Of a DNA stretch of 64,000 nt, positions 18,926-27,517 are shown one piece after another; the first letter of the stretch is position 1, and the number at the start of each line of letters is the position of its first letter. A program made the position numbers and the translations under genes. Below the pieces are notes generated by a model. It saw only the letters and a program-made list of their open reading frames with translations, did no database searches and had not been told where the DNA came from. The stretch comes from an uncultured Rhodospirillaceae bacterium (GTDB taxonomy: Bacteria > Pseudomonadota > Alphaproteobacteria > Reyranellales > Reyranellaceae). Location of the stretch: NCBI GenBank assembly GCA_945952105.1, contig CAMFGZ010000003.1, positions 1-64,000 of the forward strand. Reading direction: 5' to 3'.

Positions 18926-19896
18926 AACGAGACTGGCTCCCTCTGCTGCTGATCCCGGCGCTGATGATCGGCGCGCTGCCGCTGATCGGCTCGCCGGCGA
19001 GCTGGGTGACGCTCACGGTCGCGGGCCTCGCGATGGGGCTGATGATCTTCATCATGGCCTCGGGCCTCACGCTCACCTTCGGTCTCATGGACGTCCTGAA
19101 CTTCGGCCATGGCGCGTTCATTGCCGTGGGTGCCTTCGTAGCGGCCAGCGTCATGCTGGCGCTCGCGCCGTGGATGACCGCCGATTCCATCTGGCTGAAC
19201 CTCGCAGCCATCGGGCCGGCCGTGCTGGCGGCCATGGTCGTGAGCGGCGTGCTGGGGCTGGGTTTCGAGCGGGTCATCGTGCGGCCGGTCTACGGCCAGC
19301 ACCTGAAGCAGATCCTGGTGACGACCGGCGGCCTGATCGTGGCCGAGCAGCTCCTCAAGGTGATCTGGGGCCCGGACCAGATAACGCTCAGCCGGCCGGC
19401 GGCGCTGCGCGGCGCCTTCCTGTTCGGCGATATCGCGATCGAGAAGTACCGCGTGCTGGCCGTCGTGGTCGGGCTGGTCGTGTTCGCCGCCCTGGCGCTC
19501 ACGCTCAACCGCACGCGGCTCGGCCTGCTGATCCGCGCCGGCGTCGAGAACGGCGAGATGGTCGAAGCGCTGGGTTATCGCATCCGTCGCCTGTTCGTCG
19601 GCGTCTTCGTGGTCGGCTCCGCGTTGGCGGGCCTCGGCGGCGCCATGTGGGGCCTTTACCAGGAGACGGTGACGGCGGCGATCGGCGCCCAGGTCGCCGT
19701 GCTGGTGTTCATCGTCATCATCATCGGCGGGCTGGGCTCGGTCGGCGGCTGCTTCGTCGGCGCGCTGCTGGTCGGGCTGACGGCCAACTACATCGGCTTC
19801 CTCGCGCCCAAGGTGGCGCTGGGCTCCAACATCCTGCTGATGGCGATGATCCTGCTGTGGCGGCCGCAGGGCCTCTATCCCGTGGCGAAGAGGTAG
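18922..19896 (+). CDS. livH: Liv-type ABC transporter permease (LivH-like)
   Basis: A 324-residue inner-membrane permease with about eight hydrophobic segments. The LMDVLNFGHGAFIAVGAF motif near residue 55 is diagnostic of the LivH branch, and GGLGSVGGCFVGALLVG near the C terminus is the coupling region facing the ATPases. Its ATG overlaps the LivF stop, and the LivM gene starts 5 bases after its stop. Completes the translocation pore with LivM. Confidence 0.92.
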   Translation: MKRDWLPLLLIPALMIGALPLIGSPASWVTLTVAGLAMGLMIFIMASGLTLTFGLMDVLNFGHGAFIAVGAFVAASVMLALAPWMTADSIWLNLAAIGPAVLAAMVVSGVLGLGFERVIVRPVYGQHLKQILVTTGGLIVAEQLLKVIWGPDQITLSRPAALRGAFLFGDIAIEKYRVLAVVVGLVVFAALALTLNRTRLGLLIRAGVENGEMVEALGYRIRRLFVGVFVVGSALAGLGGAMWGLYQETVTAAIGAQVAVLVFIVIIIGGLGSVGGCFVGALLVGLTANYIGFLAPKVALGSNILLMAMILLWRPQGLYPVAKR

Positions 19897-19900
19897 GGCC

Positions 19901-20956
19901 ATGCTTCGCTCGATCCTGTCCGACGACCTGCCCAGAAGCCGCTGGCTGGCGCTCGCGCTGGTCGCGATCCTGGTGGGACTGGCCGTCGCACCCTTCCTGT
20001 TCCCCGGCGCCAAGTCGCTGAACGTCGCGGCCAAGATCTGCGTCTTCATCGTGCTGGCGGCGTCCTTCGACCTGCTGCTGGGCTATACCGGCATCGTCTC
20101 CTTCGCCCACACCATGTTCTTCGGCATCGGCGCCTATGGCGTGGCGATCTCGCTGACGCGCATGGGGGCAGGGTGGGACGCGGTCGCAGTGGGCGTCGTC
20201 GCGGGCCTCGTCGTCGCCATCGTGCTGGCCACCGTGATCGGCCTGTTCAGCCTCAGGGTGCGCACGATCTTCTTCGCGATGATCACCCTGGCAGTCGCCA
20301 GTGCCTTCGCGATCCTGGCCTCGCAGCTCTCCGACCTGACCGGCGGCGAGGATGGGCTGAACTACCGGCTGCCGGCCGCCCTGCGTGCGTCCTTCTCGTT
20401 CGGCGACACGCTGTTCGGCGTTCGGCTCAACGGAAGGCTGCTGGATTACTATCTGGTCTATGCCGCATCGCTTGTCTTGATCCTGGTGTTGCTGCGTGTC
20501 GTGAATTCGCCGTTCGGCAGTGTGCTGATGGCGATCCGCGAGAACCCGTTCCGTGCCGAGGCGATCGGCTACCGCACCGTGGTCTATCGCACCATCGCGA
20601 GCTGCATCGCCGCCGCGACGGCGGCGCTGGCCGGCGCGCTGCTGGCCCTGTGGTCCAGCCAGACCAATCCCGACACGACGCTCAGCTTCGACATCATGGT
20701 GGACATCCTGCTGATGGTGGTGATCGGCGGCATGGGCACGATGTACGGCGCCGTGATTGGCGCGGTCCTGCTGGTCTTCGCCCAGAACTACCTGCAGGAC
20801 CTGCTGGCCATCGCCAACAAGGCGCTGGCCGGCGTGCCGCTGCTGGCCAACCTGTTCCATCCCGACCGCTGGCTGCTGTGGCTGGGCGTGGCCTTCATCC
20901 TTTGCGTCTATTTCTTCCCGGCAGGCATCGTCGGCCGCCTGCGCCAGAAGCGCTGA
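19901..20956 (+). CDS. livM: Liv-type ABC transporter permease (LivM-like)
   Basis: A 351-residue inner-membrane permease. LLGYTGIVSFAHTMFFGIGAY near residue 65 is the LivM counterpart of the LivH motif, and IGGMGTMYGAVIGAVLLV is the coupling segment. It is the last gene of the importer operon and faces the DUF1398 gene, whose stop is two bases away on the other strand. Confidence 0.92.
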   Translation: MLRSILSDDLPRSRWLALALVAILVGLAVAPFLFPGAKSLNVAAKICVFIVLAASFDLLLGYTGIVSFAHTMFFGIGAYGVAISLTRMGAGWDAVAVGVVAGLVVAIVLATVIGLFSLRVRTIFFAMITLAVASAFAILASQLSDLTGGEDGLNYRLPAALRASFSFGDTLFGVRLNGRLLDYYLVYAASLVLILVLLRVVNSPFGSVLMAIRENPFRAEAIGYRTVVYRTIASCIAAATAALAGALLALWSSQTNPDTTLSFDIMVDILLMVVIGGMGTMYGAVIGAVLLVFAQNYLQDLLAIANKALAGVPLLANLFHPDRWLLWLGVAFILCVYFFPAGIVGRLRQKR

Positions 20957-20958
20957 AC

Positions 20959-21351
20959 CTAGCGGCTTGCGGGAAAAGGCTCGACGTAGGTCTCGCCGCT
21001 GCGGCCGTAATAGACGGCGCGCCGGCCCTGCATCGAGACGAGGTAGCCGACGCAACCGGCTTCCATGATCTGGCGGCAGAAGGTCAGGTACTTCGTCCTG
21101 CCGGCCTGGATTGCACGCACCGCGGCCAGCACGCCGTCGGCGGAGAAGGCGTCGGCGGGTCGCGTATCGACCGTCCGGTACGTCACGCGATGGGATTGGC
21201 CGCCGGGCATGAAATAGACCGATTCCCCTCGCACCAGATCGACATGATAACGCTCGACGCCGGCCTCGATCAGGCGTCCCATGACCTCGCCGAAGGTGAT
21301 GCGCTCCTCGTGGGAGGCCTTGGTGCATTCCTCCATGACGGCGATGTCCAT
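20959..21351 (-). CDS. DUF1398 family protein
   Basis: A 130-residue cytoplasmic protein. ITFGEVMGRLIEAGVERYHVDLVRGESVYF is the family pattern (split here as ITFGEVMGRLIE and AGVERYHVDL), and the C-terminal VGYLVSMQGRRAVYYGRSG matches the closing strands. Function is unknown; some members are named phage envelope protein by old annotation without good support. It lies 9 bases after the MarR gene on the same strand, so it is the probable target of that regulator. Confidence 0.8.
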   Translation of the reverse strand: MDIAVMEECTKASHEERITFGEVMGRLIEAGVERYHVDLVRGESVYFMPGGQSHRVTYRTVDTRPADAFSADGVLAAVRAIQAGRTKYLTFCRQIMEAGCVGYLVSMQGRRAVYYGRSGETYVEPFPASR

Positions 21352-21360
21352 GATCCTGTC

Positions 21361-21807
21361 CTATTCGGTGGGAATGGTCTTGAGATCGTGGCGGCGCACG
21401 ATCTCCTTCAGCGCTTTTTCCAGCGCCGCGCGCTCGGCCGGCTTCAGATGGCCGAAGAACTCGGCATCGTTGCGGTCGGCCAGCGCAGACAGGGCCGGTA
21501 CGAGCTTTCGTCCCGCCGCCGTTAGCGACAGCGTTTGCTGCCGCCGGTCCTCGGTCGACGCGGCACGCTCGATGAGCTTCTTGGCGATCAGACGGTCGGC
21601 AAGCTTCGAGATCGCGCCGCGCGTCATGCTCAGCCGGTCGGCCAGCAGGCTGGGCGGTACGCCGTCGCCATCGAAGAGGTCACGCAACACGACCCATTCG
21701 GCGACAGTCACGTCACGCGCCTGAAGCTTGAGGCTGAAGGCATGCGAGACGTGGTTGGACACGAAACGCAGCCAATAGCCGAGGTGGGTTTCAAGATTGG
21801 ATGTCAT
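21361..21807 (-). CDS. MarR-family transcriptional regulator
   Basis: A 148-residue winged-helix repressor. The recognition region LLADRLSMTRGAISKLADRL (residues about 65-85) is followed by the wing containing DRRQQTLSLTAAG, the MarR hallmark. It probably autoregulates: a 14-base inverted repeat begins four bases upstream of its ATG and overlaps the likely promoter. No good Shine-Dalgarno precedes the ATG, and the likely transcription start is within about 10 bases of it, so the message may be nearly leaderless. Co-transcribed with the DUF1398 gene. Confidence 0.9.
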   Translation of the reverse strand: MTSNLETHLGYWLRFVSNHVSHAFSLKLQARDVTVAEWVVLRDLFDGDGVPPSLLADRLSMTRGAISKLADRLIAKKLIERAASTEDRRQQTLSLTAAGRKLVPALSALADRNDAEFFGHLKPAERAALEKALKEIVRRHDLKTIPTE

Positions 21808-21810
21808 TTG

Positions 21811-21848
21811 TTGACAAGGAAACTATATCAGGAAGGTTTCCTAGTCAA
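21811..21848 (-). promoter_or_regulatory. MarR operator palindrome overlapping its promoter
   Basis: Arms 21811-21824 (TTGACAAGGAAACT) and 21835-21848 (GGTTTCCTAGTCAA) are inverted copies matching at 12 of 14 positions with a 10-base centre. On the minus strand TTGACT (-35) and TATAGT (-10, 21827-21822) lie inside or between the arms with a 15-base spacer. A dimeric MarR protein bound here would block RNA polymerase. Symmetry is seen; binding is inferred. Confidence 0.65.
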
Positions 21849-21872
21849 CTAAGTTGCAGGTCAGGAAACGAT

Positions 21873-21925
21873 GACGCGCCACTTCAGCGCGGGGGTTACC
21901 CCGCGCGCAGTGGCGCGCCCCCGGC
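21873..21925. repeat. REP-family palindromic repeat (paired form)
   Basis: GACGCGCCACTTCAGCGCGG lies opposite CCGCGCGCAGTGGCGCG around a GGGTTACC centre, giving a hairpin of about 50 bases. The right half contains the same AGTGGCGCGCCCCC core as the RAYT-flanking repeats at 14.4 and 14.9 kb, so this is a dispersed member of that family, probably mobilised by the RAYT. It lies 6 bases after the dioxygenase stop and could act as its 3' end structure. Confidence 0.7.
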
Positions 21926-21931
21926 GAAGAG

Positions 21932-23005
21932 CTAGAGTTCGACCTGGCGGATGCCGCCGCGCGGGCGGCCGGCCTCGATTTCCTGCCACAGGATCTCGTG
22001 GCCCTTGGGCAGCGGGCGGTTGTTGCGCATGGTCAACCAGAGGCGGAGCAGCATGCGGTCGTTGCCCGAGGAAGCATCGTCCTCGAACGGCGTACGGCCG
22101 TGGTAGGTGACGTGGCTGTTGATGAGCTGAAGGTCGCCGGGCTCGAGCGTCATCTCGAAGCACAGTTCCTCGGCGGTCTGCATCAACACGTCGATCGCCT
22201 CGCGCTGGGCGTCGGTGAGCTTCGGCACGCCGGGCGCCATCTGCGCCGCCTCGATGAAGGTCAGCGAATAGTGCGAGGTGAACTTGCCGTCGCGCAGGCC
22301 GAAGATCGGCAGCGGGTAGGCGGTCTCGCGAGTCGTCGCCTCGCCGTCCTTCTTGGTGCCTTCCTCGCCGAAGCGGCTGCGCCAGTAATCCTGGAACAGC
22401 AGTTCGAGCAGGTCCGGCCGTCGCTCGAGCATGGCATTGTGGATCGCGGGCGTGGAAGCGAGCTTGCTGACGCCGCCGGCGCGTGCCTGGCGCACGCAGA
22501 GCAGACCGACCACGTCCGTGCGGTCGGTGTGGAAGCGCAGCGCGCCGTTGGTCAGGGTGCGGGCATAGGAGGAGAGGAAGGTCGAGCCCTTCTCATCCTT
22601 GGTCTCGCCGTAGGTGCGGCCGACATGGGCGCCCTCGTCGCGAATTGCGCGCATCAGCTCGCCGCTGCGATTCTGGAACACCGGCGTGCCGATATGCGTG
22701 CCGATCGCGAAGTAGAGGCGGCGCAGGTCCTCCTCGTCATAGCGATCGACGGGAATGCCGCGAAGCTTGACGATACCGCTGCCGTTCTCGAGTTCGTCGG
22801 CGATGTCGTCGAACAATTCGTCGAGCGACGGCAGGTAGAAATCCTCGCGGGTGACCTCCTGCCACGGCATGCCGCGCAGGCCCTTGAGGGCGGCGTCGAG
22901 CTCGTCAACGCCATCGGGCGTCAGCTCGCGAATCCAGCGCGAGGAATTCTTGATGTCCTTGCCGTGCCAGACGGATGGACCGGTGAGGGGGGTGCGGTTG
23001 CTCAT
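21932..23005 (-). CDS. TauD/TfdA-family Fe(II)/2-oxoglutarate dioxygenase
   Basis: A 357-residue non-haem iron oxygenase. The facial triad is visible: HTDRTD (HxD, near residue 158) and the distal His in SHVTYHGRTPF (near residue 305), with a following Arg-rich strand LLRLWLTM that binds 2-oxoglutarate. Length and the long N-terminal half fit the larger TauD-like hydroxylases acting on amino acids or small organic acids. The ATG at 23005 is chosen because upstream codons overlap a low-complexity leader. Monocistronic on the minus strand, divergent from the membrane protein gene. Substrate unknown. Confidence 0.88.
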   Translation of the reverse strand: MSNRTPLTGPSVWHGKDIKNSSRWIRELTPDGVDELDAALKGLRGMPWQEVTREDFYLPSLDELFDDIADELENGSGIVKLRGIPVDRYDEEDLRRLYFAIGTHIGTPVFQNRSGELMRAIRDEGAHVGRTYGETKDEKGSTFLSSYARTLTNGALRFHTDRTDVVGLLCVRQARAGGVSKLASTPAIHNAMLERRPDLLELLFQDYWRSRFGEEGTKKDGEATTRETAYPLPIFGLRDGKFTSHYSLTFIEAAQMAPGVPKLTDAQREAIDVLMQTAEELCFEMTLEPGDLQLINSHVTYHGRTPFEDDASSGNDRMLLRLWLTMRNNRPLPKGHEILWQEIEAGRPRGGIRQVEL

Positions 23006-23088
23006 AAACGATACAATAGCAGAGGGAGCCCCCGGTTGCTCAACGGCCAATCGGCCGCGCATAGTGCCTGCGGGGGAGAGAAAATCTC

Positions 23089-24213
23089 ATGATGACCGCA
23101 TTTGCGGAATGGAAGGGCTGGCGCGCCGTGTCCGCGGCCCTGGCCCTTCTCATCGGCTTCTATTTCATCTTTTTCGCGGTGACACGGCCGGCGCTCGACT
23201 GGGACGTGGTCGGCTACACGATGGCGATCCTCAAGCCCGGCGCGATCTCGGCGGACGGCACGCTCGATGTCCTGGCGCTGCACGAGCGGAGCTGGGCCAC
23301 GGTGAAACCCCATCTGTCGCCCGAAGCGCTGGCCTATCTGACGACGGGCAACAGTTATTCCGAGGCGCAGCATCTCGCTCCCACAGCCCTGATCAGCCAG
23401 CTCCCGCTCTATGAGAGCAAGTACGGCTATATCATCGTCCTGAGGTCGGTCGTGCTGGCGCTCGAACCGGTGCGCGCCATCGTCACGGTGAGCCTGGTCG
23501 GGGCGCTCGGCATCCTGATGCTTCTCCTTCACGGCGCCTGGCGTCTCGAGGGGATCGCCACGCTGGCCTGGCTGCCGATCGTGTTGCTGTTCGGGCTTGG
23601 CAGTTTTGCGAGCATGGTGTCGCCGGACACGATCTTCACCTTTGCCTGCGTGGCGGGTATCGCCGCGCTTCTGTCCGAGCGGGTCCGCCTGGCGGTGTTC
23701 TGCTTTCTGGTGGCGGTGCTGCTTCGACCCGACGGGATTGTCTTGAACGTCGTCCTGAGCGGCGTGCTGGCCGTGCGCCGGCAATACGGCCCCGCCCTGG
23801 TGCTTCTGCTGTCATCGGCCGTCGCCTCCGCCGCCGCCCTGTATTTCGGCAAGCACATTGGCTGGTGGGCGCAGTTCCATTTCAACTTCGCCGGACCGCA
23901 GAATATCCTGACCGACTTCCAGCCGCCGTTCGATCCAGCCCTTTATTACAAGGTCCTGCTGACGCAGATCGGCACGGTTTCCCACCTCTCGTGGGTTCAT
24001 GCCGCGCTGGCAGCGGTGCTGATCGCCATTCTGCTCCTGGGACGACCCGCCAGCGGCCGGTGGGCCAGCCTCGTGCTGGGCGCACTGCTGGTCGCGGCGG
24101 GGGTGCGGTTCCTGATGTATCCCTCGTCGGAGATCCGGTTCTACACGCCGCACCTCTTCGGGATCGGCCTGATCATCCTCTACGCGGCACGCCCGAGACC
24201 CGCCGCCGCATGA
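23089..24213 (+). CDS. polytopic membrane protein of unknown function
   Basis: A 374-residue inner-membrane protein with about nine hydrophobic segments: one near the N terminus (LALLIGFYFIFFAV), a periplasmic loop of about 100 residues containing LDWDVVGYTMAI, then clustered helices to the C terminus. The single N-terminal helix followed by a long loop with an acidic pair near its start resembles GT-C-type glycosyltransferases, but no decisive motif is visible. ATG codons at 23089 and 23092 are both possible. It stands alone on the plus strand, convergent with the GNAT gene four bases after its stop. Confidence 0.7.
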   Translation: MMTAFAEWKGWRAVSAALALLIGFYFIFFAVTRPALDWDVVGYTMAILKPGAISADGTLDVLALHERSWATVKPHLSPEALAYLTTGNSYSEAQHLAPTALISQLPLYESKYGYIIVLRSVVLALEPVRAIVTVSLVGALGILMLLLHGAWRLEGIATLAWLPIVLLFGLGSFASMVSPDTIFTFACVAGIAALLSERVRLAVFCFLVAVLLRPDGIVLNVVLSGVLAVRRQYGPALVLLLSSAVASAAALYFGKHIGWWAQFHFNFAGPQNILTDFQPPFDPALYYKVLLTQIGTVSHLSWVHAALAAVLIAILLLGRPASGRWASLVLGALLVAAGVRFLMYPSSEIRFYTPHLFGIGLIILYAARPRPAAA

Positions 24214-24217
24214 AGGA

Positions 24218-24697
24218 TCAGCGCAGCGGTTTGCGCATGTTTATGGAGGTTGGCCGGTCGAAGCCGGGATGGGCCTCGCGCGACGTCTCGCGATAGCCGA
24301 GCGACGCGAACAGGCGCTGGTTGTCGGTGAGAACGATGCGCACCCCCAGCCGGATGCCGGCCAGGCCGCGCCGAAGTGCCTCGGCTTCGACCGCCTCTAT
24401 CAGCCGCCGTGCGAGGCCTTGCCCGCGTGCCGAGGGCAGCACGGAGAGCCGGCCGAAATAGAGGTCGCCCTCCATCTCCTCCATCAGTACGCAGCCCAGC
24501 ACCTCGCCGTTTCGTTCCGCGACGATGGCGCTCGCACCCTTGGCCATTTCGGCCGCGATCCCCTCGGTGGTTTCGCGGAAGGCACCGGATTCCGGTACCA
24601 GCTTGCCGCGATACTGCGCGAAGGAGGCGGCGATGGTGGCCGCAATCGAGGTTGCATCGTGGGTGGTCGCGAGGCGCAGGACTGAAGTGTCGCTCAT
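24218..24697 (-). CDS. GNAT-family N-acetyltransferase
   Basis: A 159-residue acetyltransferase. Strand beta-4 and the acetyl-CoA loop are clear: LYFGRLSVLPSARGQGLARRLIEAVE (residues about 79-104, here split as LYFGRLSVLPSA and RGQGLARRLIEA), with the R/QxxGxG/A pattern RGQGLA. The C-terminal DNQRLFASLGYRETSRE is the usual last helix-strand unit. The acceptor is unknown. The ATG at 24697 is used; a much longer frame on this strand is antisense to the alcohol dehydrogenase gene and is not real. Confidence 0.88.
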   Translation of the reverse strand: MSDTSVLRLATTHDATSIAATIAASFAQYRGKLVPESGAFRETTEGIAAEMAKGASAIVAERNGEVLGCVLMEEMEGDLYFGRLSVLPSARGQGLARRLIEAVEAEALRRGLAGIRLGVRIVLTDNQRLFASLGYRETSREAHPGFDRPTSINMRKPLR

Positions 24698-24745
24698 GCG
24701 CTTTTTCTCGCGTAGGCTCCGCGCAAAATCGAGAGGAAAGAGCGG

Positions 24746-25894
24746 ATGGCCCTTATCACCTACCTGACCCGTATCCAGTTCGACTTCGGCGCGCTCAAGT
24801 TGCTGGAATCCGAACTGCAGCTCATGGGCATGCGCCGGCCGCTGATCGTCACCGACAAGGGCGTCATTTCCGCCGGCCTGTGGGCCAGGGTGAAGGAGCA
24901 GCTTCCCGGTAACATGCCGATCACGATCTATGACGGCACGCCGGAGAACCCGACCGAAGCCGCCATGCGCGACGCGCTCAAGATGTATAAGGACGAGGGC
25001 TGCGACGGCATCATCGCGATCGGCGGCGGCTCGCCGATGGACCTTGCCAAGGCGGTCGCGCTGATGGCGACCCATCCCGGCCCGTCGCTGCAGGCCTATT
25101 CGTTCGTCGAGGGCGGCGCCGGCAAGATCACCGCGGCCGTGGCGCCGATGGTCGCGATTCCCACCACGTCGGGTACCGGCAGCGAGGTGAGCCGCGGCGG
25201 CGTCATCATCATGGACTCCGGCCGCAAGCTCGCGATCGGCAGCCCGTACCTGATCCCGCGGCTGGCGTTGATTGATCCCGAACTCACCATGAGCCTGCCG
25301 CCGCATCTCACGGCCGGTACCGGCATGGACGCGCTCACGCACAATATCGAATGCTACCTCGCCAACGTCTTCAATCCGCCGGCCGATTCGATTGCGCTCG
25401 ATGGTCTGGAAAAGGCCTGGAAATATGTCGAGCGAGCCACGAAGGACGGACAGGACCGCGAGGCGCGCTACAACATGGCCGTGGCTGCCATGGAAGGCGC
25501 CATGGTTTTCCAGAAGGGGCTGGGCGCCGTGCATGCGCTGTCGCATCCGACGGGTGGGCTCAAGGGCTACCGCCTCCATCACGGCACGCTGAACGCGATC
25601 TACCTGCCGGCGGTGCTGCGCTTCAACGAGCCGGCGGTCGGCGACAAGTTCAAGCGCGTGGCGCAGGTCATGGGCCTGCCCGAGAGCGAGGCCAGCGCCG
25701 CGGGCGTGGCCAATGCGGTCTCCGCGCTCAACGAGCGGCTGGGCATCCCGAAGGGCCTGGGCGCGGCGGGGCTGGCGCAGGACACGATCGAGAAGATCGC
25801 CGAGGGCGCGATGGGCGACCACTGCCATCTCTCGACGCCGCGCCAGCCGACCAAGGCGCAGTACATCGAACTCATCGAACAATCGTGGGGCTGA
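24746..25894 (+). CDS. iron-containing alcohol dehydrogenase (group III)
   Basis: A 382-residue NAD(P)-dependent dehydrogenase. The nucleotide-binding GGGSPMDLAKAVAL is near residue 93. The metal site is visible as GTGMDALTHNIECYLA (Asp and His) and GLGAVHALSHPTGGLKGYRLHHG (split as GLGAVHALSHPTGG and YRLHHG). The family oxidises or reduces short-chain alcohols, diols and hydroxy acids. The following SDR gene begins two bases after its stop, so the two enzymes are coupled and probably act on the same carbonyl/alcohol pool. GAGAGGAAAG lies in front of the ATG as ribosome site. Confidence 0.92.
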   Translation: MALITYLTRIQFDFGALKLLESELQLMGMRRPLIVTDKGVISAGLWARVKEQLPGNMPITIYDGTPENPTEAAMRDALKMYKDEGCDGIIAIGGGSPMDLAKAVALMATHPGPSLQAYSFVEGGAGKITAAVAPMVAIPTTSGTGSEVSRGGVIIMDSGRKLAIGSPYLIPRLALIDPELTMSLPPHLTAGTGMDALTHNIECYLANVFNPPADSIALDGLEKAWKYVERATKDGQDREARYNMAVAAMEGAMVFQKGLGAVHALSHPTGGLKGYRLHHGTLNAIYLPAVLRFNEPAVGDKFKRVAQVMGLPESEASAAGVANAVSALNERLGIPKGLGAAGLAQDTIEKIAEGAMGDHCHLSTPRQPTKAQYIELIEQSWG

Positions 25895-25895
25895 C

Positions 25896-26672
25896 ATGAA
25901 GGTCAAGGGCAAGGTCTGCGTCGTCACCGGCGCGGCGGGCGGCATCGGCGAGGCGATCGCGCGGCGCTTTGCGAAGGAAGGGGCCAAGGGTCTCGTTGTC
26001 GCCGACATGGATGCCGGCCGGCTCGACAAGGTGGCCAAGGACATCGGCGCGCTCGCGGTGGCGGGCGACATCGGCCAGGAGTCCGAGGTGAAGCGCCTGA
26101 TCGCCGAGACGGAGAAGAAATACGGCGAGATCGACATATTCTTCTCCAATGCCGGCATCGGTCGCGGCGGCCACGAGGATGCGACCGACAAGGACTGGGC
26201 GGATTCCTGGGCGATCCACGTCATGGCGCATGTCTATGCCGCGCGGGCGCTGGTGCCGCAGATGCTGAAGCGCGGGGAGGGCTATCTGCTCAACACGGCC
26301 AGCGCCGCCGGCCTGCTCGCGTCGATGGGCTCGGCGCCTTATGGCGTCACCAAGCAGGCGGGCGTGGCGCTGGCCGAGCATCTCTCGATCCAGTACGGCG
26401 ACCGCGGCATCCGCGTCTCGGTCCTCTGCCCGCAGGCCGTCGACACCGACATGCTGCGCATGGCCGGCGCGACGGCGGCGTCGGTCGACGGCGTGATCAA
26501 CACCGATGCGGTCGCAGACACGGTGATCGAGGCGATGGACGAGGAGCGGTTCCTGATCCTGCCGCATCCCGAGGTGAAGGAATATATGGCCCGCAAGCTC
26601 GACCGCGACCGCTGGCTGCGCGGCATGCGCCGTCTGCGCGACAAGACGGGCGAGGGACAGGGCAAGCGCTGA
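25896..26672 (+). CDS. short-chain dehydrogenase/reductase
   Basis: A 258-residue SDR oxidoreductase. The cofactor motif TGAAGGIGEAIA (TGxxxGIG) is near residue 12, NAGIG near 85, the catalytic Ser in NTASAAGLLAS and the YxxxK as YGVTKQAG near residue 150. An acidic residue after beta-2 (VVADMDAGRL) suggests NAD rather than NADP. It begins two bases after the iron-dependent alcohol dehydrogenase. Function beyond alcohol or ketone oxidoreduction is not visible. The accessory island starts just after its stop. Confidence 0.92.
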   Translation: MKVKGKVCVVTGAAGGIGEAIARRFAKEGAKGLVVADMDAGRLDKVAKDIGALAVAGDIGQESEVKRLIAETEKKYGEIDIFFSNAGIGRGGHEDATDKDWADSWAIHVMAHVYAARALVPQMLKRGEGYLLNTASAAGLLASMGSAPYGVTKQAGVALAEHLSIQYGDRGIRVSVLCPQAVDTDMLRMAGATAASVDGVINTDAVADTVIEAMDEERFLILPHPEVKEYMARKLDRDRWLRGMRRLRDKTGEGQGKR

Positions 26673-26747
26673 CGGGGAGCAACAGACGTCCTCCCCCGTT
26701 TGGCCCTATCGGATTCACACATCTCACGATCCGAGGGATGCGCCGTA

Positions 26748-27310
26748 TTAGAGGGCTCGGAACTGATCGAGGCCGATGCGCATGACCTTCGGCCCCGGCT
26801 TGCCGTAGTAGCCGGTCCAAACTCCCAGCCTGGCAATCACCCATGCGGCGAAGGCCAGGATGGCTCTGGGACGGGGATTGCGCTCTCTCGCGGTCTTGCC
26901 CTCGAGTCGGGCCGATACGCCTCGAGGATGGGCTGGTCCTGCGGCTCGAAGGCATCGCCGAGACGTTGACCCGTCGCGCCCTCGCGAGCCTGCACGAGTT
27001 GCCCGATGGTGACGGTGGCGATGGTGGCGGCGGTGAGGTTGATCATGGCCCGCGGCTCGCCGATATCGGCGGCCTCGATGTCCCAGCCCGCAGTCTCGAG
27101 CGTGCGGAAGAACGCCTCGATCGTCCAGCGCAGGCGATACAGACGTACAACCGATGGCAGTATCGATTCCAGCCGGCGTTTGCCGTCGGAATTTCCCGCT
27201 TGCAAATTCAAAGTCCGGTTCATCAGCAACTGAAGGGCTCGCTTCTCACGGGAGAGACGTCCTTGGAATCATTCGATGGCCGTGGCGGTGATACCGTCCA
27301 TCCTTCGTTG
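26748..27310 (-). pseudogene. decayed IS4-family transposase (C-terminal part)
   Basis: The C-terminal third of an IS4-type DDE transposase. The YRLRWTIEAFFRTLETAG segment is the Y-(2)-R-(3)-E signature, and AFAAWVIARLGVWTGYYGKP to FRAL-stop at 26748 is the usual end. It is broken twice: a frameshift near 26880 separates these two parts, and an in-frame TGA (27271-27269) stands where FQGRLSREKR would be preceded by Trp. No N-terminal two thirds and no terminal repeats are recognisable. From 27311 to 27517 I see no gene. It marks the left edge of the toxin island. Confidence 0.8.
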
Positions 27311-27517
27311 TCGCCGCCGCTGTTGCCGCGTGCCTTGTCGCGGCCATTGAGCACCGATCACCCGGAAGGTCGACCTGCGGCCTGACGGCAGACCGTCGCC
27401 TCAACCAGGTCGAACGCGCCGAAATCGCAAGCCGACGAGCAGGCGATGACCGGGATGTCCGGCCGTCGGAGCCGCAACGCCCTCCAGGCCCCGAAGGGCC
27501 GCTGAACGGAGACGAAC

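Noticed and set aside
24218-26224. A 668-codon minus-strand frame ending in a GNAT domain
   Set aside because: Only the last 159 codons are real; the N-terminal part is antisense to the alcohol dehydrogenase and SDR genes.
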